Below, in pieces: positions 30,747-42,456 of a DNA stretch of 50,847 nt. A program made the position numbers and the translations under genes. The notes below the pieces were generated by a model that was not told the DNA's origin, did not search any database, and saw nothing but the letters and a program-made list of their open reading frames with translations. This DNA is from an uncultured Lachnospiraceae bacterium. GTDB taxonomy: Bacteria > Bacillota > Clostridia > Lachnospirales > Lachnospiraceae. Location: assembly GCA_944375845.1 (NCBI GenBank), contig CALWAW010000068.1, positions 1 through 50,847 on the forward strand, given 5' to 3'. Each line of letters opens with the position of its first letter. Position 1 is the first letter of the stretch.

Positions 30747-32408
30747 ATGGAAAACGAAACAAAGAATTTTATTGAGCAGATCATAGATAAGGACCTGGCG
30801 GAGGGCGTTTACGACCAAGTGCATACCAGGTTCCCTCCGGAGCCCAACGGCTATCTCCATATCGGCCACGCGAAGTCCATCCTTTTAAATTACGGGCTGG
30901 CGCAGAAATACAACGGAAAGTTCAACCTGCGGTTTGACGATACGAACCCCACAAAGGAAAAGACGGAGTTTGTGGACTCCATCAAGGAGGACGTGGCCTG
31001 GCTGGGGGCCGACTGGGAGGACAGGCTGTTCTTCGCCTCCGATTATTTCGATATTATGTATCAGTGCGCGGTGAAGCTCATTAAAAAGGGAAAGGCCTTC
31101 GTGTGCGACCTTTCGGCGGAGGAGATCCGCGAATACAGGGGGACCCTCACAGAGCCCGGAAAGGACAGCCCCTACAGAAACCGCTCCGTGGAGGAGAACC
31201 TGGAGCTTTTCGAGAACATGAAAAACGGCCTTTATAAGGACGGCGAGAAGGTGCTGCGGGCGAAGATCGACATGGCCTCCCCCAACATCAATATGAGGGA
31301 TCCGGTGATTTACCGGGTGGCCCACATGAGCCACCACAATACGGGAGACGCCTGGTGCATTTATCCCATGTACGATTTTGCCCATCCCATCGAGGACGCC
31401 GTGGAGCATGTGACCCACTCCATCTGCACGCTGGAGTTCGAGGATCACAGGCCTTTATACGACTGGGTGGTGCGGGAGTGCGAGTTCGACCATCCCCCCA
31501 GGCAGATCGAGTTTGCCAAGCTGTACCTGAAAAACGTGGTGACGGGAAAGCGCTATATCAAGAAGCTGGTGGAGGACGGCATCGTGGACGGCTGGGACGA
31601 TCCCAGGCTGGTGTCCATCAGCGGCCTGCGCCGCCGCGGCTATACGCCGGAGGCAATCCGCCGCTTTGTGGAGCTGGCAGGCGTATCCAAGAGCAACAGC
31701 ACCTGCGAGATGCCCATGCTGGAATACTGTATCCGTGAGGACTTAAAGCTTAAAAAGCCCAGGGTCATGGCGGTGCTCCATCCCTTAAAGCTGGTGATCG
31801 ACAATTATCCTGAGGATCAGGTGGAATATATGGAGGTCCAGAACAACCAGGAAAACCCGGAGCTGGGCTCCAGAGAGGTTCCCTTCTGCCGGGAGCTCTA
31901 CATTGAGCAGGAGGATTTCATGGAGGTTCCTGTAAAGAAGTACTTCCGCCTGTTCCCCGGCAACGAGGTGCGTCTCATGAACGCCTATTTTGTGACCTGT
32001 ACCGGCGTGGTGAAGGACGAGGCGGGGAACGTGACCGAGGTTCACTGCACCTACGACCCGGAGACCAGGAGCGGCAGCGGCTTTTCCGGAAGAAAGGTGA
32101 AGGGGACCATCCACTGGGTATCGGCCCGTCACGCGGTGCGCGCCGAGGCCCGTCTTTACGAGAACATCATCGACGAGGAGAAGGGCGTCTACAATGAGGA
32201 CGGAAGCCTCAACTTAAATCCTGCCTCCCTGACGGTGCTTCCGGACTGCTATGTGGAGCCGGGCCTGGCGAAAGCCGAGAGCCCCGAAAGCTTCCAGTTT
32301 GTGCGGAACGGATATTTCTGCGTGGACAGCAGGGATTCCCGCCCGGAGCATCTGGTTTTCAACCGGATCGTGTCCTTAAAGAGCTCCTTCAAGCTCCCGG
32401 TGCAGTGA
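30747..32408 (+). CDS. glnS: Glutaminyl-tRNA synthetase
   Basis: GlnRS charges tRNA-Gln directly with glutamine. The 553-residue class I synthetase has [16 protein letters not shown] with HIGH at residues 38-41, the KMSKS-equivalent [24 protein letters not shown], and the two C-terminal beta-barrel domains ([11 protein letters not shown]). It is distinguished from GluRS by the [11 protein letters not shown] block and the GlnRS C-terminal domains. Most Gram-positive bacteria lack GlnRS and use Glu-tRNA amidation by GatCAB; a GlnRS gene, found in some gut clostridia, is generally taken as acquired by transfer. AGGAGG at 30736-30741 serves ATG 30747. The next gene starts on the stop codon. Confidence 0.97.
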   Translation: MENETKNFIEQIIDKDLAEGVYDQVHTRFPPEPNGYLHIGHAKSILLNYGLAQKYNGKFNLRFDDTNPTKEKTEFVDSIKEDVAWLGADWEDRLFFASDYFDIMYQCAVKLIKKGKAFVCDLSAEEIREYRGTLTEPGKDSPYRNRSVEENLELFENMKNGLYKDGEKVLRAKIDMASPNINMRDPVIYRVAHMSHHNTGDAWCIYPMYDFAHPIEDAVEHVTHSICTLEFEDHRPLYDWVVRECEFDHPPRQIEFAKLYLKNVVTGKRYIKKLVEDGIVDGWDDPRLVSISGLRRRGYTPEAIRRFVELAGVSKSNSTCEMPMLEYCIREDLKLKKPRVMAVLHPLKLVIDNYPEDQVEYMEVQNNQENPELGSREVPFCRELYIEQEDFMEVPVKKYFRLFPGNEVRLMNAYFVTCTGVVKDEAGNVTEVHCTYDPETRSGSGFSGRKVKGTIHWVSARHAVRAEARLYENIIDEEKGVYNEDGSLNLNPASLTVLPDCYVEPGLAKAESPESFQFVRNGYFCVDSRDSRPEHLVFNRIVSLKSSFKLPVQ

Positions 32409-33019
32409 TGGCGGGGGCGGCGGTTTTTCTGGGAGACAGCATTACGGACTGCGACAGGCTGTGGGACGTCCGTCCCGACGGCCTGGGCTTTGGATATGTG
32501 AGAAAGATCAAGGAGGGCCTTCCCGCGGGGGAGGCCCTGCGTCTTTACAACCGGGGCCACAACGGCTTCACGGCTTTCCAGGTGCGGGAACGGCTGTCCG
32601 CGGACCTTTCCGGCATCGCTCCCCATACGGCGACCCTCCAGGTGGGGATCAACGACCTGGCCGGGCACCTCTACGGCGGAGGGTACGGCGCGGAAGGCTT
32701 CGGGAAGGAGGTTTTCCGGATCCTCGGGGCCCTAAAGGACAGGGGAATCCATCGCCTGATTCTTCTGGAGCCCTTTGTGTTTCCGGTCCCCGCCATGTAC
32801 AGAACATGGGAGGAGTCCCTTTCGCTGTTCGCGAAGGAGGCCCGGGCCGCAGCGCGGCAATGCCGCGCTGCCTTCGTGCCCCTGTGGGAGCTTTTTAAAA
32901 AGGCCATGGAGGACTGCCCGCCGGAGGCGCTTACCACCGACGGGATCCATCTGACGGAGCGGGGCCATGAGCTGGCGGCGAAGGCCTGGCTTGAGGAATA
33001 CGGGCGGATGGCAAAATAA
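32408..33019 (+). CDS. SGNH/GDSL-family hydrolase
   Basis: A 203-residue cytoplasmic-looking esterase of the SGNH superfamily; no signal peptide is visible. The blocks are GDSITD with nucleophile Ser11 (block I), the Gly block GHNGFTAFQVRERL, VGINDLAGH with the Asn (block III) and DGIHLTERGHELAA with the Asp-x-x-His (block V). Members act on esters, thioesters or acetylated sugars; the substrate here is unknown. ATG 32408 overlaps the glnS stop as TGATG, so translation is coupled. Its function next to glnS is not obvious; it may simply use the promoter. Confidence 0.9.
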   Translation: MAGAAVFLGDSITDCDRLWDVRPDGLGFGYVRKIKEGLPAGEALRLYNRGHNGFTAFQVRERLSADLSGIAPHTATLQVGINDLAGHLYGGGYGAEGFGKEVFRILGALKDRGIHRLILLEPFVFPVPAMYRTWEESLSLFAKEARAAARQCRAAFVPLWELFKKAMEDCPPEALTTDGIHLTERGHELAAKAWLEEYGRMAK

Positions 33020-33046
33020 AAAGGAGACCGACGGGTCTCCTTTTTG
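33018..33046. terminator. Bidirectional terminator between convergent genes
   Basis: AAAAAGGAGACC at 33018-33029 pairs with GGTCTCCTTTTT at 33034-33045 around GACG. The A run before and the T run after allow it to work for both the SGNH gene and the minus-strand gene. Confidence 0.92.
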
Positions 33047-33062
33047 TCCATTGAGCCTTTGG

Positions 33063-33371
33063 TCAGCTCTCCGTGTCGTCAGCCTCGGCAGTTTCCGTTT
33101 CAGCCTCTTCGGCTTCGGCGGTTTCGGCCTCCTCAGCCTCGGCGGTTTCGGCGGTCTCAGGGGCTTCTTCGCTTTCTCCGGCTGCTTCGTGGGAAAGGGG
33201 GACGTAATTTCTGTCCACCGCGCCCTCCTCACAGCTCTGGAAGCCCTCCTCGCCATCCTTTGACTCAGACCGGCGAAGGCCGGATCTCTCGATCAGCTTT
33301 ACGGCGGCCACCGCCGCGCCCGCGGCCAGAACGGTGACTGCAAGAACCTTTTTCAGAATACCCTTGCTCAT
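33063..33371 (-). CDS. Small membrane-anchored protein with acidic repeat tail
   Basis: A 102-residue protein of unknown function. It has a short basic N-terminus (MSKGILKK), one hydrophobic segment (about 9-24, VLAVTVLAAGAAVAAV), a mixed-charge middle (KLIERSGLRRSESKDGEEGFQS) and a 45-residue tail made of Glu/Ala/Thr repeats (ETAEAEEAETAEAEEAE). The hydrophobic part could be an uncleaved signal anchor. AAAGGAG lies eight bases before the start codon on the minus strand. The composition resembles small YtxH-like clostridial membrane proteins, but I cannot place it. It is convergent with the glnS-SGNH unit and divergent from groES. Confidence 0.7.
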   Translation of the reverse strand: MSKGILKKVLAVTVLAAGAAVAAVKLIERSGLRRSESKDGEEGFQSCEEGAVDRNYVPLSHEAAGESEEAPETAETAEAEEAETAEAEEAETETAEADDTES

Positions 33372-33406
33372 GGGTCAGACTCCTTTCTGAAACATGATTT
33401 TGTATT

Positions 33407-33434
33407 ATTGTAATCCTTTTTCCTCATATTGAAA
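33407..33434 (-). promoter_or_regulatory. Candidate promoter of small acidic protein gene (minus strand)
   Basis: On the minus strand, TTTCAA (33429-33434) and TACAAT (33407-33412) are 16 bases apart. The surrounding AT-rich gap from here to 33545 holds A-rich sequence with short GAAAACAAGA repeats and no other recognised feature. Confidence 0.4.
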
Positions 33435-33547
33435 AGGTGCAAATTCACAAAAATGTAAAAATAAAGAAAAAACAAGATATCAGAAGAAAACAAGAGAAAA
33501 CAAGAGATAATTCTGAGAAATACAAAAAAACAGCCATGAAAACAGCA

Positions 33548-33576
33548 TTGCATTTTACTATTAAATTGTATAAGAT
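33548..33576 (+). promoter_or_regulatory. groESL promoter
   Basis: TTGCAT at 33548-33553 and TAAGAT at 33571-33576 are 17 bases apart. The CIRCE operator begins 13 bases after the -10, in the start of the transcript. Confidence 0.5.
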
Positions 33577-33588
33577 AGGAACAGTTGG

Positions 33589-33615
33589 TTAGCACTCGAT
33601 ATGAATGAGTGCTAA
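33589..33615. promoter_or_regulatory. CIRCE operator (HrcA binding site)
   Basis: TTAGCACTC at 33589-33597 and GAGTGCTAA at 33607-33615 form the perfect consensus inverted repeat with a nine-base spacer. HrcA bound here represses groESL until heat shock draws GroEL away from HrcA. The hrcA gene itself is not in the window. Confidence 0.97.
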
Positions 33616-33637
33616 TAATCAAATAGGAGGAATAGAC

Positions 33638-33910
33638 ATGAGATTAGTACCTTTAGGCGACAGAGTCGTATTAAAACAGGTTGAAGCAGAAGAAACTACA
33701 AAGTCCGGTATCGTGCTCCCCGGTACTGCCAAGGAAAAGCCCCAGCAGGCAGAGGTGCTGGCTGTAGGCCCCGGCACCGACGAGGTGAAAATGGAAGTGG
33801 CAGTGGGCGATCAGGTTATTTATTCCAAATACGCGGGAACAGAAGTAAAGCTGGACGATGAGGAATATATCGTTGTAAAGCAGAATGACATTCTGGCAAT
33901 CGTAAAATAA
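33638..33910 (+). CDS. groES: Co-chaperonin GroES
   Basis: GroES is the seven-subunit lid of the GroEL folding chamber. The 90-residue protein starts [28 protein letters not shown], with the mobile loop ETTKSGIVL that contacts GroEL, and ends [23 protein letters not shown] at 33625-33631 precedes ATG 33638; the in-frame ATG at 33605 lies in the CIRCE spacer and is not used. groEL follows after 29 bases. Confidence 0.98.
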   Translation: MRLVPLGDRVVLKQVEAEETTKSGIVLPGTAKEKPQQAEVLAVGPGTDEVKMEVAVGDQVIYSKYAGTEVKLDDEEYIVVKQNDILAIVK

Positions 33911-33933
33911 TCATAACATCAAAAGGAGATTGA

Positions 33934-35559
<1,626 letters not shown>

Positions 35560-35618
35560 TCCGTCATCTTCATAAAACAGTCTGCCCGGATGGGCAGAGT
35601 CATAAAGAGATTTTTATC

Positions 35619-35650
35619 GGGCCGGCAGTGGTTTTCACTGCCGGCTCTTA
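35619..35650 (+). terminator. groESL terminator
   Basis: GCCGGCAGTG at 35621-35630 and CACTGCCGGC at 35636-35645 form a ten-pair stem with a GTTTT loop, but only a weak T stretch (TCTTAAATT) follows. A smaller hairpin TCTGCCC/GGGCAGA precedes it at 35581-35598. Confidence 0.6.
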
Positions 35651-35685
35651 AATTGCGGCTGCCGCTTCCGCCGGGTGAAAATCCA

Positions 35686-35714
35686 TTGTTTTCATGGAAA
35701 AAAAGGCCTATAAT
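35686..35714 (+). promoter_or_regulatory. Promoter of UroD-like/oxidoreductase operon
   Basis: TTGTTT at 35686-35691 and a perfect TATAAT at 35709-35714 are 17 bases apart, giving a leader of about 33 bases. Confidence 0.65.
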
Positions 35715-35753
35715 AAAAGAAATAAATAGTTCCATACAGAAAGGAATGAGAGT

Positions 35754-36809
35754 ATGAAGCGAGCAGAACGTATCCGGGCAATGGTAGAAAACCGTACAGT
35801 GGACAGAGTCGGCGTTTCCGGCTGGCTGCACATGCCCATGGTGGACCGCAATGTGAAGGATTTTTGCAAGGCGACCATCGACTTTACCGAAAACAACGGA
35901 TGGGATTTCGTAAAGCTGATGAGCAACGGCCATTATTTTGCCGAGGCTTACGGCGCGGACATCCGCTGGAGAAACGATCCCAGAGAGTGGTCGGGAGATA
36001 TCCGGGAATATCCCATCAAAAATGCGGATGACGCGGCGGCGCTTAAGGTTGCCGATGTGGACGCCAATCCCGTGTTCCAGAGGGAAATCAACATCGCCAG
36101 AAATGTCTGCGGCCATTATAAGGGCGAGGTGCCTGTCCTGGCGACGATCTTTACGCCCCTGACCTGGCTTCAGGAAATGACCAGCTCCACCAATCCCGCG
36201 CCGGTCCTTAAGATGCTGGCTGAGGAGCCGGGAAAGGTACATAAGGCGCTCCATACGCTTTTGGAAACCAATCTGCGCTTCCTGGACCGTCTTATGGATG
36301 CCGGAATCGACGGGATCTTCCTGGCAACCCAGTGGGCAGTGCGAAGCCTCCTCACCAAGGCCCAGATGGATGAGTTCTGTCATCCTTACGACAAGGCCCT
36401 TCTGAACCATATCAAGGACAGGACCTGGTTTAATATGCTCCACGTCCATTACTGCGAGGATCTGGCCTTTGAGGAATTTGCCGACTATGAAGGCCTCCAG
36501 GCCCTCAACTGGGAAAACTGCACGAAGATTCCCGATATGTCCAGGCTGACCTCGATCCGTGAAGTGCGGAATATGTATCCGGACAAGGTCCTGATCGGCG
36601 GAATCGACCAGCACAACGACTTTGTCAATGCCGACAACGACAGAGAGGCCATCAAGGAGGTCCTGCGCCGCCGTCTGCTTACGGGAATGGAAGAGAGCGG
36701 GGACGGAAGATTTATCTTCGCTCCCGGCTGCGCGCTTCCCCTTGACGTGGACCGGTATGTGTTTACCCTGATGGGAGAGGTTGTCGAAGAGGAAGGAATG
36801 GTGAAATAA
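35754..36809 (+). CDS. Uroporphyrinogen decarboxylase (UroD/MtaA)-family protein
   Basis: A 351-residue TIM-barrel protein of the UroD superfamily, which includes true UroD (haem pathway) and MtaA/MtbA-like methyltransferases that move methyl groups between corrinoid proteins and thiols. Visible are the N-terminal RAERIRAMVENRTVDRVGVSG, a central DGIFLATQWAVRSLLTKAQMDEF and the C-terminal MYPDKVLIGGIDQHNDF and RFIFAPGCALPLDVD. The last block, including a conserved Cys, is typical of the methyltransferase-like branch rather than haem UroD. No haem genes or corrinoid protein lie nearby. It is followed after three bases by an oxidoreductase, so a small catabolic operon is more likely than haem synthesis. 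The exact substrate is unknown. Confidence 0.82.
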   Translation: MKRAERIRAMVENRTVDRVGVSGWLHMPMVDRNVKDFCKATIDFTENNGWDFVKLMSNGHYFAEAYGADIRWRNDPREWSGDIREYPIKNADDAAALKVADVDANPVFQREINIARNVCGHYKGEVPVLATIFTPLTWLQEMTSSTNPAPVLKMLAEEPGKVHKALHTLLETNLRFLDRLMDAGIDGIFLATQWAVRSLLTKAQMDEFCHPYDKALLNHIKDRTWFNMLHVHYCEDLAFEEFADYEGLQALNWENCTKIPDMSRLTSIREVRNMYPDKVLIGGIDQHNDFVNADNDREAIKEVLRRRLLTGMEESGDGRFIFAPGCALPLDVDRYVFTLMGEVVEEEGMVK

Positions 36810-36812
36810 CCG

Positions 36813-37853
36813 ATGGTTGGAATTGCGATTATCGGCTGCGGCGGAATCGCGAGAAACCGCCATATCCCGGCGCTTTCCATGGTGCCGGAGGCCAGGCTGG
36901 CCGGATTCTATAACCGGACCAGGGCCCGGGCGGAGGAATGCGCCTCCAGGTACGGGGGGAAGGTTTACGAAAGCTTTGAGGAGGTCCTTTCCGCCCCACA
37001 GGTGGACGCGGTTGTGGTCTGCACGGCGGCCCGTTCCCACTGTGATTATACGGTGCGGGCCCTTCTGGCGGGAAAACACGTTCTTTGCGAGAAGCCCATG
37101 GCCGTCACTGCGAAGGACTGCGAGAAGATGGTGAAGGCCGCGAAACAGTCCGGGAAAAAGCTGATGATCTCCCACAACCAGCGGCGGTACGAGCCCCACA
37201 GAAAGGCGAAGGAGCTTCTGGAAAAGGGCGAGATCGGCAGACTTTTAACCTTCCGCACCTTCCTTGGAATCAAGGGGCCGGAATACGCTTCCGTTTACGG
37301 GAACAACAATGCCTATTTTAATAAAGAAGAGTCCGGACGCGGCGTGATGAGCGATGTGGGCAGCCACCGGATTGACCTGATGCGGTGGATGACCGGAGCG
37401 GAATACGACCGGGTATTTACCTATGCGCCGACTCTGGAAAAGACCAAACCGGACGGGAGCCTGATCGATGTGGACGACAACTCCATGAGCATTGTGGAAA
37501 TGGACAACGGCGTCGTGGGGCTGATTGTGAGCAGCTGGACCAGTATGGGCGGAGAGGACCGGATCACTCAGCTTTTCGGCACTGAGGGAACCATCACCCT
37601 TTACCGGAAGGACCATCCTGTGGTGGTGGAATACAAGGACGGGACGACGGCTTACTATGATTTTCCGGAAAATCCGGATCAGAGCCAGACGGCCCTGACC
37701 GATATTGACCGGTTATTTGTGGAAGCCATCGAAAAGGATACCGAGCCCCTTGTCACAGGGGAGGACGGCCTTGCGGTTCTCCGTCTTCTGGACGCCATGG
37801 ACGAGTCCAACAAAACAGGCCGGTGGGTAAAAGTAAACCATGAAACGTTGTGA
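36813..37853 (+). CDS. Gfo/Idh/MocA-family NAD(P)-dependent oxidoreductase
   Basis: A 346-residue dehydrogenase of the glucose-fructose oxidoreductase/inositol dehydrogenase family. It has an N-terminal Rossmann fold (VGIAIIGCGGIARNRHIPAL), the signature CEKPMAVTAKD with the catalytic-site lysine, and a C-terminal alpha/beta domain with GVMSDVGSHRIDLMRWM, where the conserved Asp and His lie. Substrates in the family are sugars, inositols or related cyclic alcohols; the exact one cannot be read. ATG 36813 lies three bases after the upstream stop, with GGAAGGA at 36791-36797. It is in an operon with the UroD-like gene. Confidence 0.9.
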   Translation: MVGIAIIGCGGIARNRHIPALSMVPEARLAGFYNRTRARAEECASRYGGKVYESFEEVLSAPQVDAVVVCTAARSHCDYTVRALLAGKHVLCEKPMAVTAKDCEKMVKAAKQSGKKLMISHNQRRYEPHRKAKELLEKGEIGRLLTFRTFLGIKGPEYASVYGNNNAYFNKEESGRGVMSDVGSHRIDLMRWMTGAEYDRVFTYAPTLEKTKPDGSLIDVDDNSMSIVEMDNGVVGLIVSSWTSMGGEDRITQLFGTEGTITLYRKDHPVVVEYKDGTTAYYDFPENPDQSQTALTDIDRLFVEAIEKDTEPLVTGEDGLAVLRLLDAMDESNKTGRWVKVNHETL

Positions 37854-37894
37854 TTTTGCACAGGAAATCGCCGGAAAACCCTCTTTAAATCTGT

Positions 37895-37923
37895 TTGACA
37901 CAGACGGACATTTTTGATAGAGT
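37895..37923 (+). promoter_or_regulatory. guaB promoter
   Basis: A perfect TTGACA at 37895-37900 and TAGAGT at 37918-37923 are 17 bases apart. A better-matching TATTAT at 37923-37928 is five bases further. The leader of about 50 bases shows no purine riboswitch. Confidence 0.6.
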
Positions 37924-37937
37924 ATTATATTAAATAA

Positions 37938-39431
<1,494 letters not shown>

Positions 39432-39461
39432 GGCGGAAAACAACTTTTCTAAAAATGAACA

Positions 39462-39506
39462 GGAGGAGAAGGCTCCGGATCAGCTCCGGGCTTTCTCCTC
39501 TTTTTC
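39462..39506 (+). terminator. guaB terminator
   Basis: GAGGAGAA near 39463-39470 pairs with TTCTCCTC at 39493-39500, and an inner stem CTCCGGA/CTCCGGG region extends it, followed by TTTTT. No other feature is seen from here to the next promoter. Confidence 0.88.
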
Positions 39507-39575
39507 AGGGATTGGGGTAAAATTTTTCTGCCCTGGCGCACAGGCTGACAGGAGCAGGATTTCCCAACAGGCGTA

Positions 39576-39603
39576 TTGCAAACCGCGCCCATTGTTGTAT
39601 AAT
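39576..39603 (+). promoter_or_regulatory. Promoter of VanW-family gene
   Basis: TTGCAA at 39576-39581 and TATAAT at 39598-39603 are 16 bases apart. The leader contains a small hairpin CCGGGC/GCCCGG at 39635-39653 just before the AGGAGG of the gene. Confidence 0.65.
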
Positions 39604-39672
39604 GGAAAAGTATACGGTTATACGGGATAAAAAGCCGGGCAAAGGCCGCCCGGATGCTTTCAGGAGGACGTT

Positions 39673-41103
39673 ATGAGGAAAAGGATCGCGATCATCATCG
39701 GGGCCGTGGCTTTCGTGCTGGCCGCAGCCTATGTGGTGCTCTGCGCGGCGGTGCGGGACCAGGTGATCTGGAAAGAGGTGTCCATCAACGGAGTCTCCCT
39801 CAAGGGGCTCACAAGGGACGAGGCGGCTCAGGCCGTCCGCGAAAAATTTGAGGCGGATTACGGGGACGCCCGGGTGACGGTCGTCCTGGACGGGCAGGAG
39901 TTCCAAATGGAAATCTTTTCTGTTCTCGGCCTGGACGCGGGGGAGGAGATCAGCAGGGCCTACCGGCTGGGACACGGCTCCTGGTTCAGCTGCGGCGCCC
40001 AGTGGCTGAAGAACAAGCTTGCTCCCGACGCGCCCGAGGAGGTCACGATCCTTCCGAAGGTCACAAAGCCCGAGGAGCTTTCAGGGATTGTGGAGGCCTC
40101 CGGAATCCTTACATACAGCAGTCTTCAGGAGACCGGCTGGGAGGTTACGGACACGGAGCTTAAAATCCACAAGGGAACCTCCGGGGTGACGGCGGACGGT
40201 GAGCAGCTGAAGGTCCTTCTGGAAAACGCCATTGCGGACCACCGGCTTTCGGAGCCTGTCCAGTGCCCCGTTTCAGAGCAGCATCCCCAGACGCCGGATT
40301 TTGAGAGCATCGCGGCGGAGGTTTACCGGGATCCGGTAAGCGCCTCCCTGGACAAGGAGGCGGGCTATGCAATCACGCCCTCCTCCGACGGCGTATCCTT
40401 AGACGCCCAGGCCGCTCTCGCCTCCTACGACGCGGCGGCGGAGGGGACGGACATTTTAGTGCCCTTAACCTTCACAAGCCCGGCCATCACCACGGCGGAT
40501 ATGGAAGAAAACCTGTTTTCCGATGTGCTGGGAACCTACGAGAGCCGGGTGACCGGCGACGCGGGAAAGAAGCATAACATCAGCCTTGCGGCAGGCTTCT
40601 GCGACGAGGTGATTCTCCTTCCCGGCGAGACCTTCTCCTACAACGAGCATATCGGGAACACCACCCTGGAGAGAGGCTTTGAGCTGGCGAACGCCTATCA
40701 GGACGGCGACGTGGTCAAGGAGCCCGGCGGCGGCGTCTGCCAGGTTTCCTCCACCATCTATTCGGCGGTTCTCCAGACAGATCTGGAGGTGATCCAGAGA
40801 AGGTTCCACTCCATGATCGTGACTTATGTGCCTTACGGGATGGACGCCACGGTTTCATGGCCTGAACCGGATTTCAAATTCCAGAACAACCATCAGTATC
40901 CCATCAAGCTTTCGGTGAAATATGAAAACGACGTGGTATCGGTGCAGATCATCGGAACAAAGGAGAGCGACATCACGGTGAAGTGCGTGGTGGAGATGAC
41001 GGGAGAGCTCTCCTGCAAGACCTACAGAGAGTATTATGACGCCGGAGGAAACCTGCTGGAGAGGGAGTATATCGACAGCAGCAGGTACAAGCCTCTTCCG
41101 TAG
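39673..41103 (+). CDS. VanW-family cell-envelope protein
   Basis: A 476-residue exported protein. It has an N-terminal membrane anchor (about residues 4-28), a region that looks like two copies of the PG_binding_4/YkuD-associated domain (residues 35-270; VSLKGLTRDEAAQAV) and the VanW domain (about 290-415) with HNISLAAGFCDEVILLPGETFSYN and PGGGVCQVSSTIYSAVL. VanW-like proteins occur widely outside vancomycin clusters and have no proven activity; a role in the wall is inferred. A short beta-rich end (EYYDAGGNLLEREY) follows. AGGAGG at 39662-39667 precedes ATG 39673. No van resistance genes are nearby, so this is not evidence for resistance. Confidence 0.88.
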   Translation: MRKRIAIIIGAVAFVLAAAYVVLCAAVRDQVIWKEVSINGVSLKGLTRDEAAQAVREKFEADYGDARVTVVLDGQEFQMEIFSVLGLDAGEEISRAYRLGHGSWFSCGAQWLKNKLAPDAPEEVTILPKVTKPEELSGIVEASGILTYSSLQETGWEVTDTELKIHKGTSGVTADGEQLKVLLENAIADHRLSEPVQCPVSEQHPQTPDFESIAAEVYRDPVSASLDKEAGYAITPSSDGVSLDAQAALASYDAAAEGTDILVPLTFTSPAITTADMEENLFSDVLGTYESRVTGDAGKKHNISLAAGFCDEVILLPGETFSYNEHIGNTTLERGFELANAYQDGDVVKEPGGGVCQVSSTIYSAVLQTDLEVIQRRFHSMIVTYVPYGMDATVSWPEPDFKFQNNHQYPIKLSVKYENDVVSVQIIGTKESDITVKCVVEMTGELSCKTYREYYDAGGNLLEREYIDSSRYKPLP

Positions 41104-41112
41104 CGCGCGGCG

Positions 41113-41141
41113 TTGACATTTGAGCGGGGCTATAGTATGCT
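41113..41141 (+). promoter_or_regulatory. lysA promoter
   Basis: A perfect TTGACA at 41113-41118 and TATGCT at 41136-41141 are 17 bases apart. Transcription from about 41148 excludes the upstream ATG at 41146 and supports the start at 41176. Confidence 0.72.
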
Positions 41142-41175
41142 GAGGATGACTGAAGAGAAGGGAGTATCGGCACCG

Positions 41176-42456
41176 ATGAAAAAAGAACCTTTTGTAACGC
41201 TGGAACAGTTGAAGGAGATCGATAAGACCTATCCGACTCCTTACCATTTGTATGACGAAAAGGGGATCCGGGAAAATATCCGCCGCGTAAAGGAGGCCTT
41301 TTCCTGGAATCAGGGCTTCCGGGAGTATTTTGCCGTCAAGGCAACCCCCAACCCGTTCCTCATCAATATCTTAAAAGAGTATGACTGCGGCTGCGACTGC
41401 TCCTCCTTAACGGAGCTGATGCTGGCCGACGCCCTCCATTTCCCGGGGGAGAAAATCATGTTCTCCTCCAACGACACCCCGGCGGAGGAGTTTAAGCTGG
41501 CGAGAAAGCTGGGCGCTCTCATCAACCTGGACGATTTTACCCACATTGAGTTCCTGGAAAAATGCGCGGGGCTTCCGGAGACCATCAGCTGCCGCTATAA
41601 TCCCGGCGGGTACTTTAAGCTCAGCAACGGGATCATGGACAACCCCGGGGATTCCAAGTACGGCTTCACCCACGACCAGATTGTCGAGGGCTTCCGGATT
41701 TTAAAGGCAAAGGGCGTAAAGACCTTCGGGCTCCACGCCTTTCTGGCCAGCAACACGGTGAGCAACGAGTACTATCCCATGCTGGCGAAGGTGCTCTTTG
41801 AGCTGGCTGTGGAGCTTAAGGAAAAAACCGGGGCGGATATCAAGTTCATCAACCTTTCCGGCGGCGTGGGAATTCCCTATAAGCCCGACCAGGAGCCCAA
41901 CGACATCATGGTGATCGGCGAGGGCGTGCGGAAGGTTTACGAGGAGGTGCTGGTGCCCGCCGGTATGGGCGACGTGGCCCTCTACTGCGAGATGGGCCGG
42001 TTTATGATGGGCCCTTACGGCTGCCTGGTCACAAAGGCGATTCACGAGAAGCATACGTATAAAGAATATATCGGCTGCGACGCCTGCGCCGCGAACCTGA
42101 TGCGGCCCGCCATTTACGGCGCTTATCACCACATCACGGTCATGGGGAAGGACAACAGCGTCTGCGACCACAAGTACGACGTGGTGGGCTCTCTCTGCGA
42201 AAACAGCGATAAGTTTGCCATTGACAGGATGCTTCCCAAGGTGGATATGGGCGATTTCCTGGTGATCCACGATACGGGAGCCCACGGCTTTTCCATGGGC
42301 TATAATTACAACGGAAAGCTGCGCTCCGCCGAGCTTCTTCTGAAGGAGGACGGATCTGTGCAGCTGATCCGCCGGGCCGAGACGCCCAGGGATTATTTTG
42401 CCACCTTTGACTTCTGTGACATCTTAAAGGACATGAAATGGCAGGACGGAGAATGA
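41176..42456 (+). CDS. lysA: Diaminopimelate decarboxylase
   Basis: LysA decarboxylates meso-diaminopimelate to lysine with pyridoxal phosphate. The 426-residue fold-type III protein has the PLP lysine Lys55 in YFAVKATPNP, the phosphate-binding region INLSGGVGIPYKP, the substrate-binding EMGRFMMGPYG, the catalytic Cys-Asp segment GCDACAANLMRPAIYGAYHH and the C-terminal DTGAHGFSMGYNYNG. ATG 41176 is preferred because of the promoter position and AAGGGAG at 41158-41164. Some related decarboxylases act on other diamino acids, but the motif set best fits LysA. The HAD gene starts on its stop codon. Confidence 0.9.
   Translation: MKKEPFVTLEQLKEIDKTYPTPYHLYDEKGIRENIRRVKEAFSWNQGFREYFAVKATPNPFLINILKEYDCGCDCSSLTELMLADALHFPGEKIMFSSNDTPAEEFKLARKLGALINLDDFTHIEFLEKCAGLPETISCRYNPGGYFKLSNGIMDNPGDSKYGFTHDQIVEGFRILKAKGVKTFGLHAFLASNTVSNEYYPMLAKVLFELAVELKEKTGADIKFINLSGGVGIPYKPDQEPNDIMVIGEGVRKVYEEVLVPAGMGDVALYCEMGRFMMGPYGCLVTKAIHEKHTYKEYIGCDACAANLMRPAIYGAYHHITVMGKDNSVCDHKYDVVGSLCENSDKFAIDRMLPKVDMGDFLVIHDTGAHGFSMGYNYNGKLRSAELLLKEDGSVQLIRRAETPRDYFATFDFCDILKDMKWQDGE

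Noticed and set aside
33368..33622. 84-codon minus-strand frame over the groESL promoter and CIRCE
   Set aside because: It covers the promoter and operator, is rich in Phe/Leu/Ser from AT-rich DNA and has no ribosome site.
39673..41103. Vancomycin-resistance locus suggested by VanW
   Set aside because: No vanA/B-type ligase, vanH, vanX or two-component system is present; VanW domains are widespread outside such loci.
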